Shown: one piece after another, positions 53,846-62,212 of the stretch | Numbering within the stretch: position 1 is the first letter of the stretch | Layout: every line of letters begins with the position of its first letter | DNA from: JBFMFR01 sp040752025 | GTDB taxonomy: Bacteria; Chloroflexota; Anaerolineae; Anaerolineales; UBA4823 | Reading direction: 5' to 3' | Length of the DNA: 64,000 nt | Assembly (NCBI GenBank): GCA_040752025.1 | Contig: JBFMFR010000003.1 | Coordinates: 124,001-188,000, forward strand | Notes under the pieces: generated by a model | The model's input: only the letters and a program-made list of their open reading frames with translations | What the model was told of the DNA's origin: nothing | Databases searched by the model: none | Program-made: the position numbers and the translations under genes

Positions 53846-54781
53846 ATGACCGGTGTTATCACCCAACTGATCACCACCCTCGGCCCAAAGCTTCCAGACG
53901 ATTTGGGCATGATCCTGCCACACGAGCACATCTTCGTGGATTTACGCACCTGGAATATACCTGGCTATGCGCAAGCCGAAACAGATGATGTCATCCGGCT
54001 CATGGCTCCAGAGCTTGCACGGGCGCGAGAAGCGGGTGTGAGCGCGATTGTGGAATGCAGCACCGTCGGCGTGGGGCGCCGGGCCGATATCGACCGGGCT
54101 GTGTCCGAGGCCACCGACCTGCCCCTGGTGGTTCCAACGGGTATCTATCGCGAGCCGTGGGTGCCCACCTGGGCGCATGCTGCCAGCGAGGCTGAACTGG
54201 CCGAATGGATGTTGGGCGAGCTGCAGGGCGAGATCGAACAGAGCCAGGTGCAGGCCGGCTGGATCAAGTTGAGCGCCGGGGACGATGGCCTGACCGCCTG
54301 TGAAACCAAAATCTTGCGGGCGGCGGTAAGCGCCGCGCGAGAGACAAACGCCGTGATCGGCAGCCATACCATCCGGGGCCGGGTTGTGCGCGACCAGCTT
54401 GACATCATCGAGGCGATGGGTTATCCCCCGGAGCGATTCATCTGGATCCATACCTGGGCAGAGCCGGATTTCGAGCTGCACCTGGAAATGGGGCGGCGTG
54501 GCGCCTGGCTCGAGTATGACGCCATTGGCAATGCCGACCTCGAAAACGATGAATACTACATCCAGAACATCCAACGCCTGTTAGACGCCGGCCTGGGCGA
54601 CCGCTTGCTGCTCAGTCAAGACCGGGGCTGGTACGACCCGGCGCTGCCGGGCGGCGGCGTGCCCAAGCCCTTCACCTACCTGCCAGAGCAGTTCCTCCCC
54701 AAGCTGCGGGGCGCTGGGGTGGATGAAGCCACAATCCGCCAACTGACCCACACCAATCCTTTCCGGGCATTTGCGCGCTGA
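53846..54781 (+). CDS. Phosphotriesterase-family metal-dependent hydrolase
   Basis: The 311-residue protein is a TIM-barrel amidohydrolase of the phosphotriesterase family. Metal ligands are visible: HEHIF (first HxH), the bridging Lys in GWIKLSAGDDG, the His in IGSHTIRG, the His in IWIHTWAEP and the Asp in LSQDRGWYD. Family members hydrolyse lactones or organophosphates. It overlaps the methyltransferase start by 1 nt (TGATG). Confidence 0.9.
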   Translation: MTGVITQLITTLGPKLPDDLGMILPHEHIFVDLRTWNIPGYAQAETDDVIRLMAPELARAREAGVSAIVECSTVGVGRRADIDRAVSEATDLPLVVPTGIYREPWVPTWAHAASEAELAEWMLGELQGEIEQSQVQAGWIKLSAGDDGLTACETKILRAAVSAARETNAVIGSHTIRGRVVRDQLDIIEAMGYPPERFIWIHTWAEPDFELHLEMGRRGAWLEYDAIGNADLENDEYYIQNIQRLLDAGLGDRLLLSQDRGWYDPALPGGGVPKPFTYLPEQFLPKLRGAGVDEATIRQLTHTNPFRAFAR

Positions 54782-55452
54782 TGGAAACGAAAACCATCCA
54801 GTCGGATTTTGATAAGCTCGCCTTGTTGGATGCGGATGGATGGGATCACAACCGCCATTATCACGCTTTCCTGCTCAAGCAGCTTCCACCTATCTGCCAC
54901 GAGGCGCTCGAAATCGGCTGCGGCACAGGCGTTTTTTCGCGATGCCTGTCCCGGCGCGCCGGTCACATCCTGGCATTAGACCTTTCGCCCGAAATGATCC
55001 GGATCGCCGAAGAACGGTCGCTGCAATACACCAATATCGATTATCAGGTTGCAGATGTACTGAAATGGGACTTCCCCGAAGGATATTTCGACTGCATCGT
55101 TTCCATCGCCACCCTGCACCATTTGCCGCTCGAATACGTCTTGCAGAAGATGAAAACAGCGCTTAAAACAAACGGCGTCCTGATCCTGCTGGACCTGTTC
55201 AAAGCAGAGGGCATCAGCGATTTGGCGAGAGGAATGGTGGCGGTTCCGGTTTCAGCCATCTTGAGACTAAAAAACACCGGACGATTACAAGAGACAGAAC
55301 AAGTCCGAGCGGCTTGGGCGGAGCATGGGGTCCACGACACCTATCTCCCCATATCCGAAGCCCGTCGCATTTGTAATGGCATCCTGCCGGAGGCGAGCGT
55401 CAAGAAGCACTTGCTGTGGCGCTATTCACTGGTCTGGCACAAACAAGCTTGA
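54781..55452 (+). CDS. Class I SAM-dependent methyltransferase
   Basis: The 223-residue protein has motif I EIGCGTGVFSRCL, an acidic end of strand 2 in LALDLSPEMI, and SIATLHHLPLEYVLQKM. It is a small-molecule type methyltransferase. It is coupled to the hydrolase gene before it. A hairpin 24 nt past its stop may end the transcript. Confidence 0.88.
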   Translation: METKTIQSDFDKLALLDADGWDHNRHYHAFLLKQLPPICHEALEIGCGTGVFSRCLSRRAGHILALDLSPEMIRIAEERSLQYTNIDYQVADVLKWDFPEGYFDCIVSIATLHHLPLEYVLQKMKTALKTNGVLILLDLFKAEGISDLARGMVAVPVSAILRLKNTGRLQETEQVRAAWAEHGVHDTYLPISEARRICNGILPEASVKKHLLWRYSLVWHKQA

Positions 55453-55476
55453 GGTCAAATGCCACTCTAAGTATCG

Positions 55477-55511
55477 AAGAAACCAGGTTTTTGACAAAAA
55501 CCTGGTTTCTT
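55477..55511. repeat. Perfect 16-bp hairpin (REP-like family), possible terminator
   Basis: The arms AAGAAACCAGGTTTTT (55477-55492) and AAAAACCTGGTTTCTT (55496-55511) flank GAC. It lies 24 nt past the methyltransferase gene and could serve as its terminator. The stem framework is shared with 12710-12742 and with the ends of the 100-bp units at 55791 and 55906. Confidence 0.8.
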
Positions 55512-55521
55512 TATCGATCAA

Positions 55522-55758
55522 TCAATTAATAGATGCTCGATACCGCTGAATTCCCCCGATTGTGGAGTTTCCACATCCACCAATGCTGCTCGAAATGGCC
55601 CCTGAAATAACGGCCCAATCCGGGGTAAAGAACTCACGCAAACGCTTTAGGAAAAACAACCAGTTATCATCGCACAAGAAAATCTGCTGACGATTAACGC
55701 CTCGATTATACAGATGGTAATAATTTTCTGCTCTAAATTGCACGCGCCGATATGGCAT
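55522..55758 (-). pseudogene. Truncated REP-associated tyrosine transposase (RAYT) fragment
   Basis: The frame opens MPYRRVQFRAENYYHLYNRG and continues VNRQQIF and FLKRLREFF, the N-terminus of IS200/RAYT-type Y1 transposases. It ends after about 45 recognisable residues, before the HUH metal motif (NHYHLL-type) and the catalytic Tyr, so it cannot be active. It sits among REP-like hairpins, the usual setting of RAYT genes. The downstream part of the frame is unrelated sequence. Confidence 0.78.
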
Positions 55759-55790
55759 TACAGCTTACATCTGTCTCCAATATCATCGCC

Positions 55791-55890
55791 AAAAGAAACC
55801 GGGTTTTTGATTCTCGGGAATAGCCCCGTATAAGATGTACTCAATTCGCGAACTTCCCCGCCCGAGGAGCAAAAAACCCGGTTTCTCAAC
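55791..55890. repeat. REP-like 100-bp unit 1
   Basis: The 100-bp unit runs from AAAAGAAACCGGGTTTTTG to GCAAAAAACCCGGTTTCTC. Its two ends pair as a long imperfect hairpin (AGAAACCGGGTTTTT against AAAAACCCGGTTTCT, then CTCGGG against CCCGAGG). It aligns without gaps to unit 2. Confidence 0.85.
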
Positions 55891-55905
55891 ATCAATACCT
55901 TCATC

Positions 55906-56005
55906 AAAAGAAACCGGGCTTTTGGTTTGCCAGAATAGCCTGCAATCATTGCACCAAATTTGCAAAACTTCCCTGCCTGAGGAGCGAAAAACCCGGTTTC
56001 TCAAC
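55906..56005. repeat. REP-like 100-bp unit 2
   Basis: This is a second 100-bp copy in the same orientation, 115 bp from unit 1. Ends and two inner blocks (GAATAGCC; ACTTCCC-GCC-GAGGAGC) are conserved and the centre differs. Short open frames on both strands here come from the repeat and are not genes. Confidence 0.85.
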
Positions 56006-56073
56006 ATTGCGCTGATAACTGTATTATACAGAAAAACCATACCCCATCGTACCTGTTTTCTCATCAAAAACCC

Positions 56074-56104
56074 TTGACTTGGAGTTAACTCTAAGTGGTA
56101 AACT
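56074..56104 (+). promoter_or_regulatory. MerR-type promoter upstream of the aldo/keto reductase
   Basis: TTGACT (56074-56079) and TAAACT (56099-56104) are separated by 19 nt. The spacer contains the palindrome CTTGGAGTTAACTCTAAG (56078-56095; 8 of 9 pairs match). An over-long spacer with a central palindrome is the hallmark of promoters activated by MerR-family regulators. No merR gene is in the window. The leader to the ATG at 56200 is about 90 nt. Confidence 0.75.
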
Positions 56105-56199
56105 ATTGTTAGATCACAAAATCGAAGTGTACGAAAACGCTGTTCTCAAGAGAGAGCAGGAATTACTTCCCATAGAGGTTTAGATAAGGAAAAATAACG

Positions 56200-57168
56200 A
56201 TGCACAAACGTAAACTTGGAAACAGCGGACTGGAAGTCTCGGCCCTCGGGCTGGGCTGCATGCGTATGAGCTTTGGAGATCACCCGGTAGACAGGCAGGA
56301 GATGATCTCTTTTTTGCATGCGGCGGTCGAGCGCGGCATCACCTTCTTCGATACGGCTGAAGTGTATGGACCCTTCACCAACGAAGAACTGGTGGGCGAA
56401 GCGCTTGAGCCGTTTCGCCGGCAAGTGGTGATCGCCACTAAATTCGGATGGAAACACGGTCCCGATACCGGGCCGCATCCCAGGTTCGGGGTGGATAGCT
56501 GCCCGGAGCAGATCCGGCGGGTCGCCGAGGAATCGCTCAAACGCCTGCGGGTCGAGGCCATCGATCTGTTCTACCAACACCGGCCCGATCCGGACGTGCC
56601 CATCGAAGATGTAGCCGGAACCGTCAAGGATCTGATCCAGGAGGGAAAGGTCAAACACTTCGGGCTTTCCGAGTCCAGTGCAGACCTTATCCGCCGCGCC
56701 CACGCGGTGCAGCCGGTTACCGCCCTCCAGAGCGAATACTCCATTTGGTGGACGGCCATCGAAAAAAACGATGTCCTGGCTACCTGCGAGGAGCTCGGCA
56801 TCGGGCTGGTTCCCTACAGCCCCCTGGGACGCGGCTACCTGACCGGCAAGATCGACGAAAGCACCAGCTTCGATAGCTCGGATATCCGCAGCCACAATCC
56901 TCGCTTTACGCCAGAAGCCATCCAAGCAAACCGGGTTGTGATCGACCTGCTCGAGAGGATCGCCGCGCAGAAGGGCGCCACTCCGGCCCAGATCGCCCTG
57001 GCCTGGCTGCTGGCGCAAAAACCCTGGATCGCGCCCATCCCGGGCAGTCGAAAGCTCCACCGCCTGGACGAGAACATCGGCTCGGTCGATATCGAATTAA
57101 CATCCGGTGACCTGGGCGAAATCGAAAAGGCCATGTCGCAGATCACGGTGGTCGGAGACCGGTATTAG
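56200..57168 (+). CDS. Aldo/keto reductase
   Basis: The 322-residue protein is a complete NADPH-dependent aldo/keto reductase. The catalytic tetrad is visible: Asp and Tyr in ITFFDTAEVYG, Lys in VIATKFGW and His in FYQHRPDPD. The cofactor-binding end is PIPGSRKLHRLDENI. Ribosome-like AAGGAAAA precedes the ATG. Expression is probably controlled by the MerR-type promoter upstream. The stop TAG is in the same frame as the cupin remnant that follows directly. Confidence 0.93.
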   Translation: MHKRKLGNSGLEVSALGLGCMRMSFGDHPVDRQEMISFLHAAVERGITFFDTAEVYGPFTNEELVGEALEPFRRQVVIATKFGWKHGPDTGPHPRFGVDSCPEQIRRVAEESLKRLRVEAIDLFYQHRPDPDVPIEDVAGTVKDLIQEGKVKHFGLSESSADLIRRAHAVQPVTALQSEYSIWWTAIEKNDVLATCEELGIGLVPYSPLGRGYLTGKIDESTSFDSSDIRSHNPRFTPEAIQANRVVIDLLERIAAQKGATPAQIALAWLLAQKPWIAPIPGSRKLHRLDENIGSVDIELTSGDLGEIEKAMSQITVVGDRY

Positions 57169-57360
57169 GAGATAAGAGAGGAGGAAATTCGCCCGGGCGA
57201 CGTGGTTTCGATCCTACCGGGTGAGAAACACTGGCACGGCGCCGCGCCAACCACGGCCATGACCCACATCGCCATCGCGGAATGGCTCAGCGGCAAGGCC
57301 GCCGACTGGATGGAACATGTCAGCGATGAACAATACCAAGCTAAAATTCAGCCTGAGTGA
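57169..57360 (+). pseudogene. C-terminal remnant of a cupin-domain gene
   Basis: In the same frame as the aldo/keto reductase, directly after its TAG, the sequence reads EEIRPGDVVSILPGEKHWHG and continues with MTHIAIAEWLSGKAADWMEHV to a TGA at 57358. This is the C-terminal half of a cupin of the carboxymuconolactone/quercetinase-like type, with the His of GEKHWHG. The N-terminal half and a start codon are missing. It appears to be the tail of a gene joined to the reductase by deletion. Confidence 0.8.
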
Positions 57361-57373
57361 AAGGAGAGGCGTT

Positions 57374-57748
57374 ATGAAATCCTGGACGAGCGAAGAGCTC
57401 AATAAGATTGGAGCAGCAGAAGAACTGCTGATCGCCTCAATGCGGCGCGACGGCACCCTGCGCAAGCCGGTCATTATCTGGGTGGTGCGCCTTGGCAACG
57501 ATCTGTATGTGCGCTGCGTGAATGGACGCTCCGGCGCATGGTTCCGCGGCGTGCAGACGCGCCACGCAGGGCGCATCCAGGCTGGCGGTGTGGAGCAAGA
57601 TGTCACTTTTGAGGAGGAAACCGAACCCGGCATCAACAACCAGATCGACGCCGCCTACCTCGCCAAGTACGCCCGCTACCCGCAGTACGTTGCTCCCATG
57701 GTGGTCCCGGATGTGCGCGCGGCAACGCTCAAATTAGTGCCGCGATAA
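57374..57748 (+). CDS. DUF2255 family protein
   Basis: The 124-residue protein fits DUF2255: WTSEELNKIGAAEELLIAS near the start, TLRKPVIIWVVRLGNDLYVR, RSGAWFRGVQTRHAGRI and a C-terminal AAYLAKYARYPQYV. The family resembles pyridoxamine-5'-phosphate-oxidase-fold nitroreductases, but its function is not established. I chose the ATG at 57374, which has AAGGAG upstream and follows the cupin remnant by 13 nt. Confidence 0.85.
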   Translation: MKSWTSEELNKIGAAEELLIASMRRDGTLRKPVIIWVVRLGNDLYVRCVNGRSGAWFRGVQTRHAGRIQAGGVEQDVTFEEETEPGINNQIDAAYLAKYARYPQYVAPMVVPDVRAATLKLVPR

Positions 57749-57791
57749 ACCGGCTCATAGTTCTTTTCAGAAGAATTCAGAGACAACGAAA

Positions 57792-58610
57792 ATGGAATAC
57801 GTTCGATTAGGCTCAACCGGGATGAGCGAAACCGTGACCGGCCGGGCTCTGCAGGATTTCGCTTCACGGGATGAGGTGGTGATCGCCACCAAGGTGTTTT
57901 TCCCGATGGGCCCGGGGCCCAACAACGGCGGCCTGTCCCGCAAGCACATCCTCAGCGCCATCGACGCCAGCCTCAAGCGCCTGGGTACGGATTACGTTGA
58001 TCTGTACCAGATCCACCGCTGGGACTACGACACCCCGATCGAGGAAACCCTGGAAGCGCTAGACAACGTGGTGCGGGCGGGCAAGGCGCGCTACATCGGC
58101 GCATCTTCGATGCACGCCTGGCAGTTTGCCAAAGCCCTTTACACTTCCGAACTACACGGCTGGGCGCGCTTCGTCTCCATGCAGCCGCATTACAACCTGG
58201 TCTACCGGGAAGAGGAACGGGAGATGCTGCCGCTGTGCCAGGATCAGAAGCTCGCCGTGATCCCCTGGTCGCCGCTGGCACGCGGGCTGCTGGCGCGCAA
58301 ACCGTCGAAAGAGCGCGACGAAACGCTGCGCGCCCAAACCGACGCCTACGGCAAACAACTGTACTCGAACGATGACCTTGCGATCGCCCAGCGGGTCTAC
58401 GATGTGGCCGAAGAACGCGGCCTGCCGATGGCGCAGGTGTCCCTGGCCTGGATGCTCTCCAAACCAGTCGTCACAGCCCCGATCATCGGCGCCACCAAGC
58501 CGCATCACCTGGAGGATGCTGTCGCCGCCGTCTCTGTCCGGCTCACTCCAGATGAAATCCGGCGCCTGGAAGAAGCCTACCAACCGCATCCAGTGCTCGG
58601 TCACTCGTGA
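57792..58610 (+). pseudogene. Aldo/keto reductase with an in-frame internal deletion
   Basis: The 272-residue frame begins MEYVRLGSTGM and then jumps to SETVTGRALQDFASRDEVVI. Family members have about 60 residues between these points, including the catalytic Asp and Tyr; both are missing here. Downstream motifs (VIATKVFFPMG with catalytic Lys, YQIHRWDYDTP with His, the APIIGATKPHHLEDA end) are intact. The reading frame is kept, so a protein may be made, but it should be inactive as a reductase. No ribosome site is evident. Confidence 0.8.
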
Positions 58611-59114
58611 TCGGATAAGGTAAACGGTAAACCGGCAATAAGGCGATCAATATCAAAGCCGATATCCACCAGGAGGCGATGTAGATCGTCTCGGCTCGGA
58701 GCGATAAAGCAAACAGCTCACCAACGAAATTGACCATGAATCAGACAAGATCGTTGAAGCAGCTTCCAGTTCAGCCCCTGGGCCGCCGAGGGTCCTATCC
58801 ATCACAATCCCTGCTGCTGTCAGGATTGGCGCGGTGAGCAGGATCACGGCGTACCAGGCTTTGCTGATATGCTTGAAATCAACCAGCCGCTGCCAATAAT
58901 CCCTACGCGCTCGAGGACTGCTGCAAAGGTACAGCAGTAGCAGCGCTACCAGCGTGGGCATCATGCCCCCGGCATAGTGCAAGATACTCGAGAGCGAACC
59001 GGATGGCCCTTGCGATAAATATCCGGCCGGAAGCCAACAGGCCCAGGTAAGAAGAAATGCCAGTCCAAAGAAAATCAGCGGGGAGGATGTTTTGCTTTCA
59101 CTTTCCTTGATCAT
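58611..59114 (-). pseudogene. CPBP intramembrane protease gene with deletion and frameshift
   Basis: The N-terminal frame (59114 to about 58740) encodes a typical CPBP start with membrane segments FFGLAFLLTWACWLPAGYL and MMPTLVALLLLYL. It then runs into a different frame. In that other frame (from about 58737) the C-terminal end MVNFVGELFALSLRAETIYI followed by a membrane helix is preserved. The segment between them, which should hold the EExxR active-site motif and later His residues (about 100 residues), is missing. The gene is dead. Confidence 0.8.
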
Positions 59115-59132
59115 GATGCTGGACAGCCTGGC

Positions 59133-59831
59133 TTAATACTGGATGATTTGCGGAAGCTGCCGGGCCTTGGTGATGGCGTTGCGGAGTTCCTTGGGCAGCG
59201 GAGCGATGCCGTCAAAGCCAGTGCGCTCGACGAACTCGACCAGCATCTGCCGCAAGGCCTCCGGCTCCCATTGGGTGAATTTGGCGGGCGTATCCAACCC
59301 GGCAGCGTAGTACAGGCGGGCGCGCACGCTTTTGACCGCGCCCAGGCGAGACAGGTCCGAGAGCTTGACCAGTTCCAGGATGGTTTCCAAGGAGAGGCCG
59401 GTTTGCTCAGCCAACTGCAGGCGGGCTTCGGGGGTGGGTCCGGCAGCCAGCATGTGCTCGACGGTGACGATGCCGATGGCTTCCAGTTTGGCAACCGCTT
59501 CCAGGCTCACGCCACGAAACTCGCCAAGCTTGAAGGCCTGCCGGGTCCTGGCAATGCGCTGCTCGCGGATGCCGCCTGCCAGCTTCGCCAGGGGAGCACT
59601 GCCTATGAAACGGTAGTACAGCGCCAGGGCGCGCAGGCGCTCCTTGACCTGCGCCGGGGCCAGGGATTCCACGTAATCGCGAACGTCCCGCTCGCCAGCG
59701 GCTTCCACCTCGATCTGCCGCTCGCCGGCCAGGTAGGTCTCAAACGCCTGCACCTGGCCGATCAGCCCCTCAACGACGTGCTCTTTTTTACCGAGTTTCT
59801 TCAGGAATTGTCGAAACCCTTTCTCGTCCAT
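59133..59831 (-). CDS. DUF4332-type helix-hairpin-helix protein
   Basis: The 232-residue protein has an N-terminal helical region (residues 1-75) resembling SAM-like or core-binding domains, and a C-terminal half (about 110-232) with tandem helix-hairpin-helix units of the DUF4332 type: LEAIGIVTVEHMLAAGPTPEAR and VKLSDLSRLGAVKSVRARLYYAAG. The family is linked to nucleic-acid or protein binding, with no known activity. It ends 18 nt before the CPBP relic. Confidence 0.75.
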   Translation of the reverse strand: MDEKGFRQFLKKLGKKEHVVEGLIGQVQAFETYLAGERQIEVEAAGERDVRDYVESLAPAQVKERLRALALYYRFIGSAPLAKLAGGIREQRIARTRQAFKLGEFRGVSLEAVAKLEAIGIVTVEHMLAAGPTPEARLQLAEQTGLSLETILELVKLSDLSRLGAVKSVRARLYYAAGLDTPAKFTQWEPEALRQMLVEFVERTGFDGIAPLPKELRNAITKARQLPQIIQY

Positions 59832-59846
59832 AGCCCTTCACCCCTA

Positions 59847-60788
59847 TCAGATCTGGCTATCCTGCACCACGGTGATGATAACGTTGCCTTTTTTGTGGCC
59901 TTGTTCGACATAGCGGTGCGCCTCGGCAAGCTGCTGCAGCGGATAGCTTTTGTCAACGACCGCCCTGATCTTCCCCGCCTCGACCAGATCCTTGAGCAAG
60001 AGTAGATGCTCGGTCTTTTCGCTGGTCGGGGATTTGACGCTGAGGAACTGCCCGTTTTCCTTCAGACAGCCTTTGCTGCGTGCAGGTGAAATCTTGCCCA
60101 CGGCGTCGAAAATCACATCATAGGTCTCACCGGCCTGGGTGAAATCCTCTTGGGTATAATCGATGACTTTGCCGGCTCCCAGGGAGCTTACCAACTCTAA
60201 ATTCGAAGTGCTGCACACCCCGGTTACGTTGGCCCCAAAGTGTTGCCTGGCAATCTGCACCGCATAGGTACCCACACTTCCCGAAGCGCCATAGATGAGG
60301 ACTTTTCCTCCCTGCTGGATGTTGGCTCTCCTGAGAAGATCCAAGGCGGTCATGCCCCCGATCGGAACGGCGGCGGCTTCCTCGCAGATGATATTGGCAG
60401 GTTTTTTGGCGACTACGCCCTGGTTCCATTTTTCAGGCAGGCAGATATACTCGGCATAAGCCCCCGCCCGCAAGCCGGTGGTGGTGCCAAAAACCTGGTC
60501 GCCCGGCGCAAACAGGGTTACATCTTTGCCCACGGCTGCCACTTCCCCGGACAGCTCATACCCCAGGATAGTCTTCCTGGGCCTGGTGACACCAAACATG
60601 ATGCGCACCGCGAGGGTGAACAATCTAGAATCCGGGTGTTTGCCTGTTCGAGCCCACAACACCCCTGATGAAACTGTTGTCGCACATACTTTCACCAGGA
60701 TTTCATTATCCTGGGGCGCAGGCTTTTCTACCTCTGCCAGCCGAAAAACATCCGGCGGTCCGTATTGTGTGTAGATCATGGCTTTCAT
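59847..60788 (-). CDS. NAD(P)-dependent alcohol dehydrogenase / quinone oxidoreductase (MDR)
   Basis: The 313-residue protein is a zinc-free medium-chain dehydrogenase: MKAMIYTQYGPPDVFRL at the start, GYELSGEVAAVGKDV, and the nucleotide motif YGASGSVGTYAVQIA (about residues 155-170). It lacks the Cys/His zinc ligands, so quinone or enone reduction is the likely activity. The ATG at 60788 has GGAGG upstream; a longer frame to 60818 is rejected. It follows the DUF6326-like gene by 17 nt. Confidence 0.9.
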   Translation of the reverse strand: MKAMIYTQYGPPDVFRLAEVEKPAPQDNEILVKVCATTVSSGVLWARTGKHPDSRLFTLAVRIMFGVTRPRKTILGYELSGEVAAVGKDVTLFAPGDQVFGTTTGLRAGAYAEYICLPEKWNQGVVAKKPANIICEEAAAVPIGGMTALDLLRRANIQQGGKVLIYGASGSVGTYAVQIARQHFGANVTGVCSTSNLELVSSLGAGKVIDYTQEDFTQAGETYDVIFDAVGKISPARSKGCLKENGQFLSVKSPTSEKTEHLLLLKDLVEAGKIRAVVDKSYPLQQLAEAHRYVEQGHKKGNVIITVVQDSQI

Positions 60789-60805
60789 GCGTTTCCTCCG
60801 ATAAC

Positions 60806-61174
60806 TCAGACGATCCATTTCCAGGCGTACCAGATCACCAGAGCATTGAAGACAAAACTCACGATGATCAGGAAGTTGTCATAGGCGCCCTTGTAGGGCA
60901 GGCCGATGAGATTGAAGACAACCACAATGATGGCTACGACGATGTTGACCCAACGAACAACGGGATATGGCAGCAGCAGAGTCAGCACCAGCATGACAAT
61001 CGGGACCAACATGATGGCGGCGATCATCAACCACATGCCCTGGGTTGCCTGCACGCCGCCCTGAAACTTGCCCGGTTCCACGTCGCCGGCCATGATGCGC
61101 AGCACATCCCCCCAAAGATAGGTCAGCATGGTGGCAACCCATAACCCAGAAAGTACGATCCTTGTATCTAACAT
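60806..61174 (-). CDS. Four-span membrane protein, DUF6326-like
   Basis: The 122-residue protein has about four hydrophobic segments and a YLWGDVLRIM motif after the first, as in DUF6326-type proteins. Ribosome site CAGGAGAG precedes the ATG. It lies between the SDR and MDR genes in the same direction, suggesting a small detoxification operon. Function is unknown. Confidence 0.72.
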   Translation of the reverse strand: MLDTRIVLSGLWVATMLTYLWGDVLRIMAGDVEPGKFQGGVQATQGMWLMIAAIMLVPIVMLVLTLLLPYPVVRWVNIVVAIIVVVFNLIGLPYKGAYDNFLIIVSFVFNALVIWYAWKWIV

Positions 61175-61195
61175 GATTCGCTCTCCTGTTTTGAA

Positions 61196-62098
61196 TTATG
61201 CGAAACCCTGTCCATCCAGGCCGCACCACCCCCAACTCAACTCCCACAAACGCCGGGCTTTGCCTTCGTCGTAGGACTCTTCGCTCGAGAGCCGCTCTTT
61301 GCCATCGACGATGAACTTGCCGCCAACCTGTGCATAGCGAGGGTCGGTGGCAGCCACCAGATAAGAGTCGGAAGCCTGCTCCAGCGAGCGCGCAAAGGGC
61401 ATGCGTGCCAGGACCTGCCGGTACATCCAGCGCGCCAGCGGCGACTTCCGGCGAGCCCCGATGGCCTCTGGCACGAAGCCCGGACAGACGGCATTGGAAG
61501 TCACGCCGGCGCCTGCCAAGCGGCGCTGCAGCTCGTAGGCGAACCACATGTTGGCCAGCTTGGAGTTGCGATAGAAGATCTGAGGATGGTAGTATTTCTC
61601 TCCCCTTAGATTGTCATAATCGAAATCCGGCGGCGGCCCGCCAGCGTAGCCCGGAATGTGCAACTGCGAGGAAACGGTGATGACCCGCGCCGGGGCAGAG
61701 CGTTTCAAGTCGCCCAGCAGGAGGTTGGTGAGCAGGAAATGCCCAAGGTGATTCGTGCCAAAGGTCATCTCGAAGCCATCGGCGGTGAAGCTGGCCTGCT
61801 TCCCCGGAACCGACCCGCCAGCGTTGTTGATCAGGATATGCAGCGGATAGCCCTTCTCCTGAAAAGCCGCCACGCACTGGCGGATGGCGGCAAAGGAGGC
61901 CAGATCGAGCGGCAGCGTCTCGAGGCTGGCGTGCGGATGGCTGGAGCGAATCTTCGTGATGGCCTGTGCGGCGGTGTGCTGGTTGCGCGAGGCCAGGATG
62001 ACGTGAAACCCTCCCGCAGCCAGCTTGCTGGCGGTGGCAAAGCCAATCCCGCTGTTCCCACCGGTGATCATGGCAATACGTTGCTGGTCAGTTGGCAT
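61196..62098 (-). CDS. Short-chain dehydrogenase/reductase
   Basis: The 300-residue protein has the SDR motifs TGGNSGIGFA (about residue 11), NNAGG, and the catalytic YRNSKLANM (about 175), with Ser upstream in VSSQLHI. It resembles retinol-dehydrogenase-like classical SDRs. It starts a minus-strand run with the membrane protein and the MDR. Confidence 0.9.
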   Translation of the reverse strand: MPTDQQRIAMITGGNSGIGFATASKLAAGGFHVILASRNQHTAAQAITKIRSSHPHASLETLPLDLASFAAIRQCVAAFQEKGYPLHILINNAGGSVPGKQASFTADGFEMTFGTNHLGHFLLTNLLLGDLKRSAPARVITVSSQLHIPGYAGGPPPDFDYDNLRGEKYYHPQIFYRNSKLANMWFAYELQRRLAGAGVTSNAVCPGFVPEAIGARRKSPLARWMYRQVLARMPFARSLEQASDSYLVAATDPRYAQVGGKFIVDGKERLSSEESYDEGKARRLWELSWGWCGLDGQGFA

Positions 62099-62212
62099 TC
62101 AAGCTCCTCGGAATGGGTTTTAGCATGGATGCCCGGAGAGCGCAAGGGTTAACCGGAAAATCACCCGAAGTTTAACTCTTTGGGGGAGGCGGTAAATGGG
62201 GATAAAATATTT

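Noticed and set aside
55758..56077. Short open frames on both strands in the REP-like region
   Set aside because: Both strands are open because of palindromic repeat units; codon content follows the repeats.
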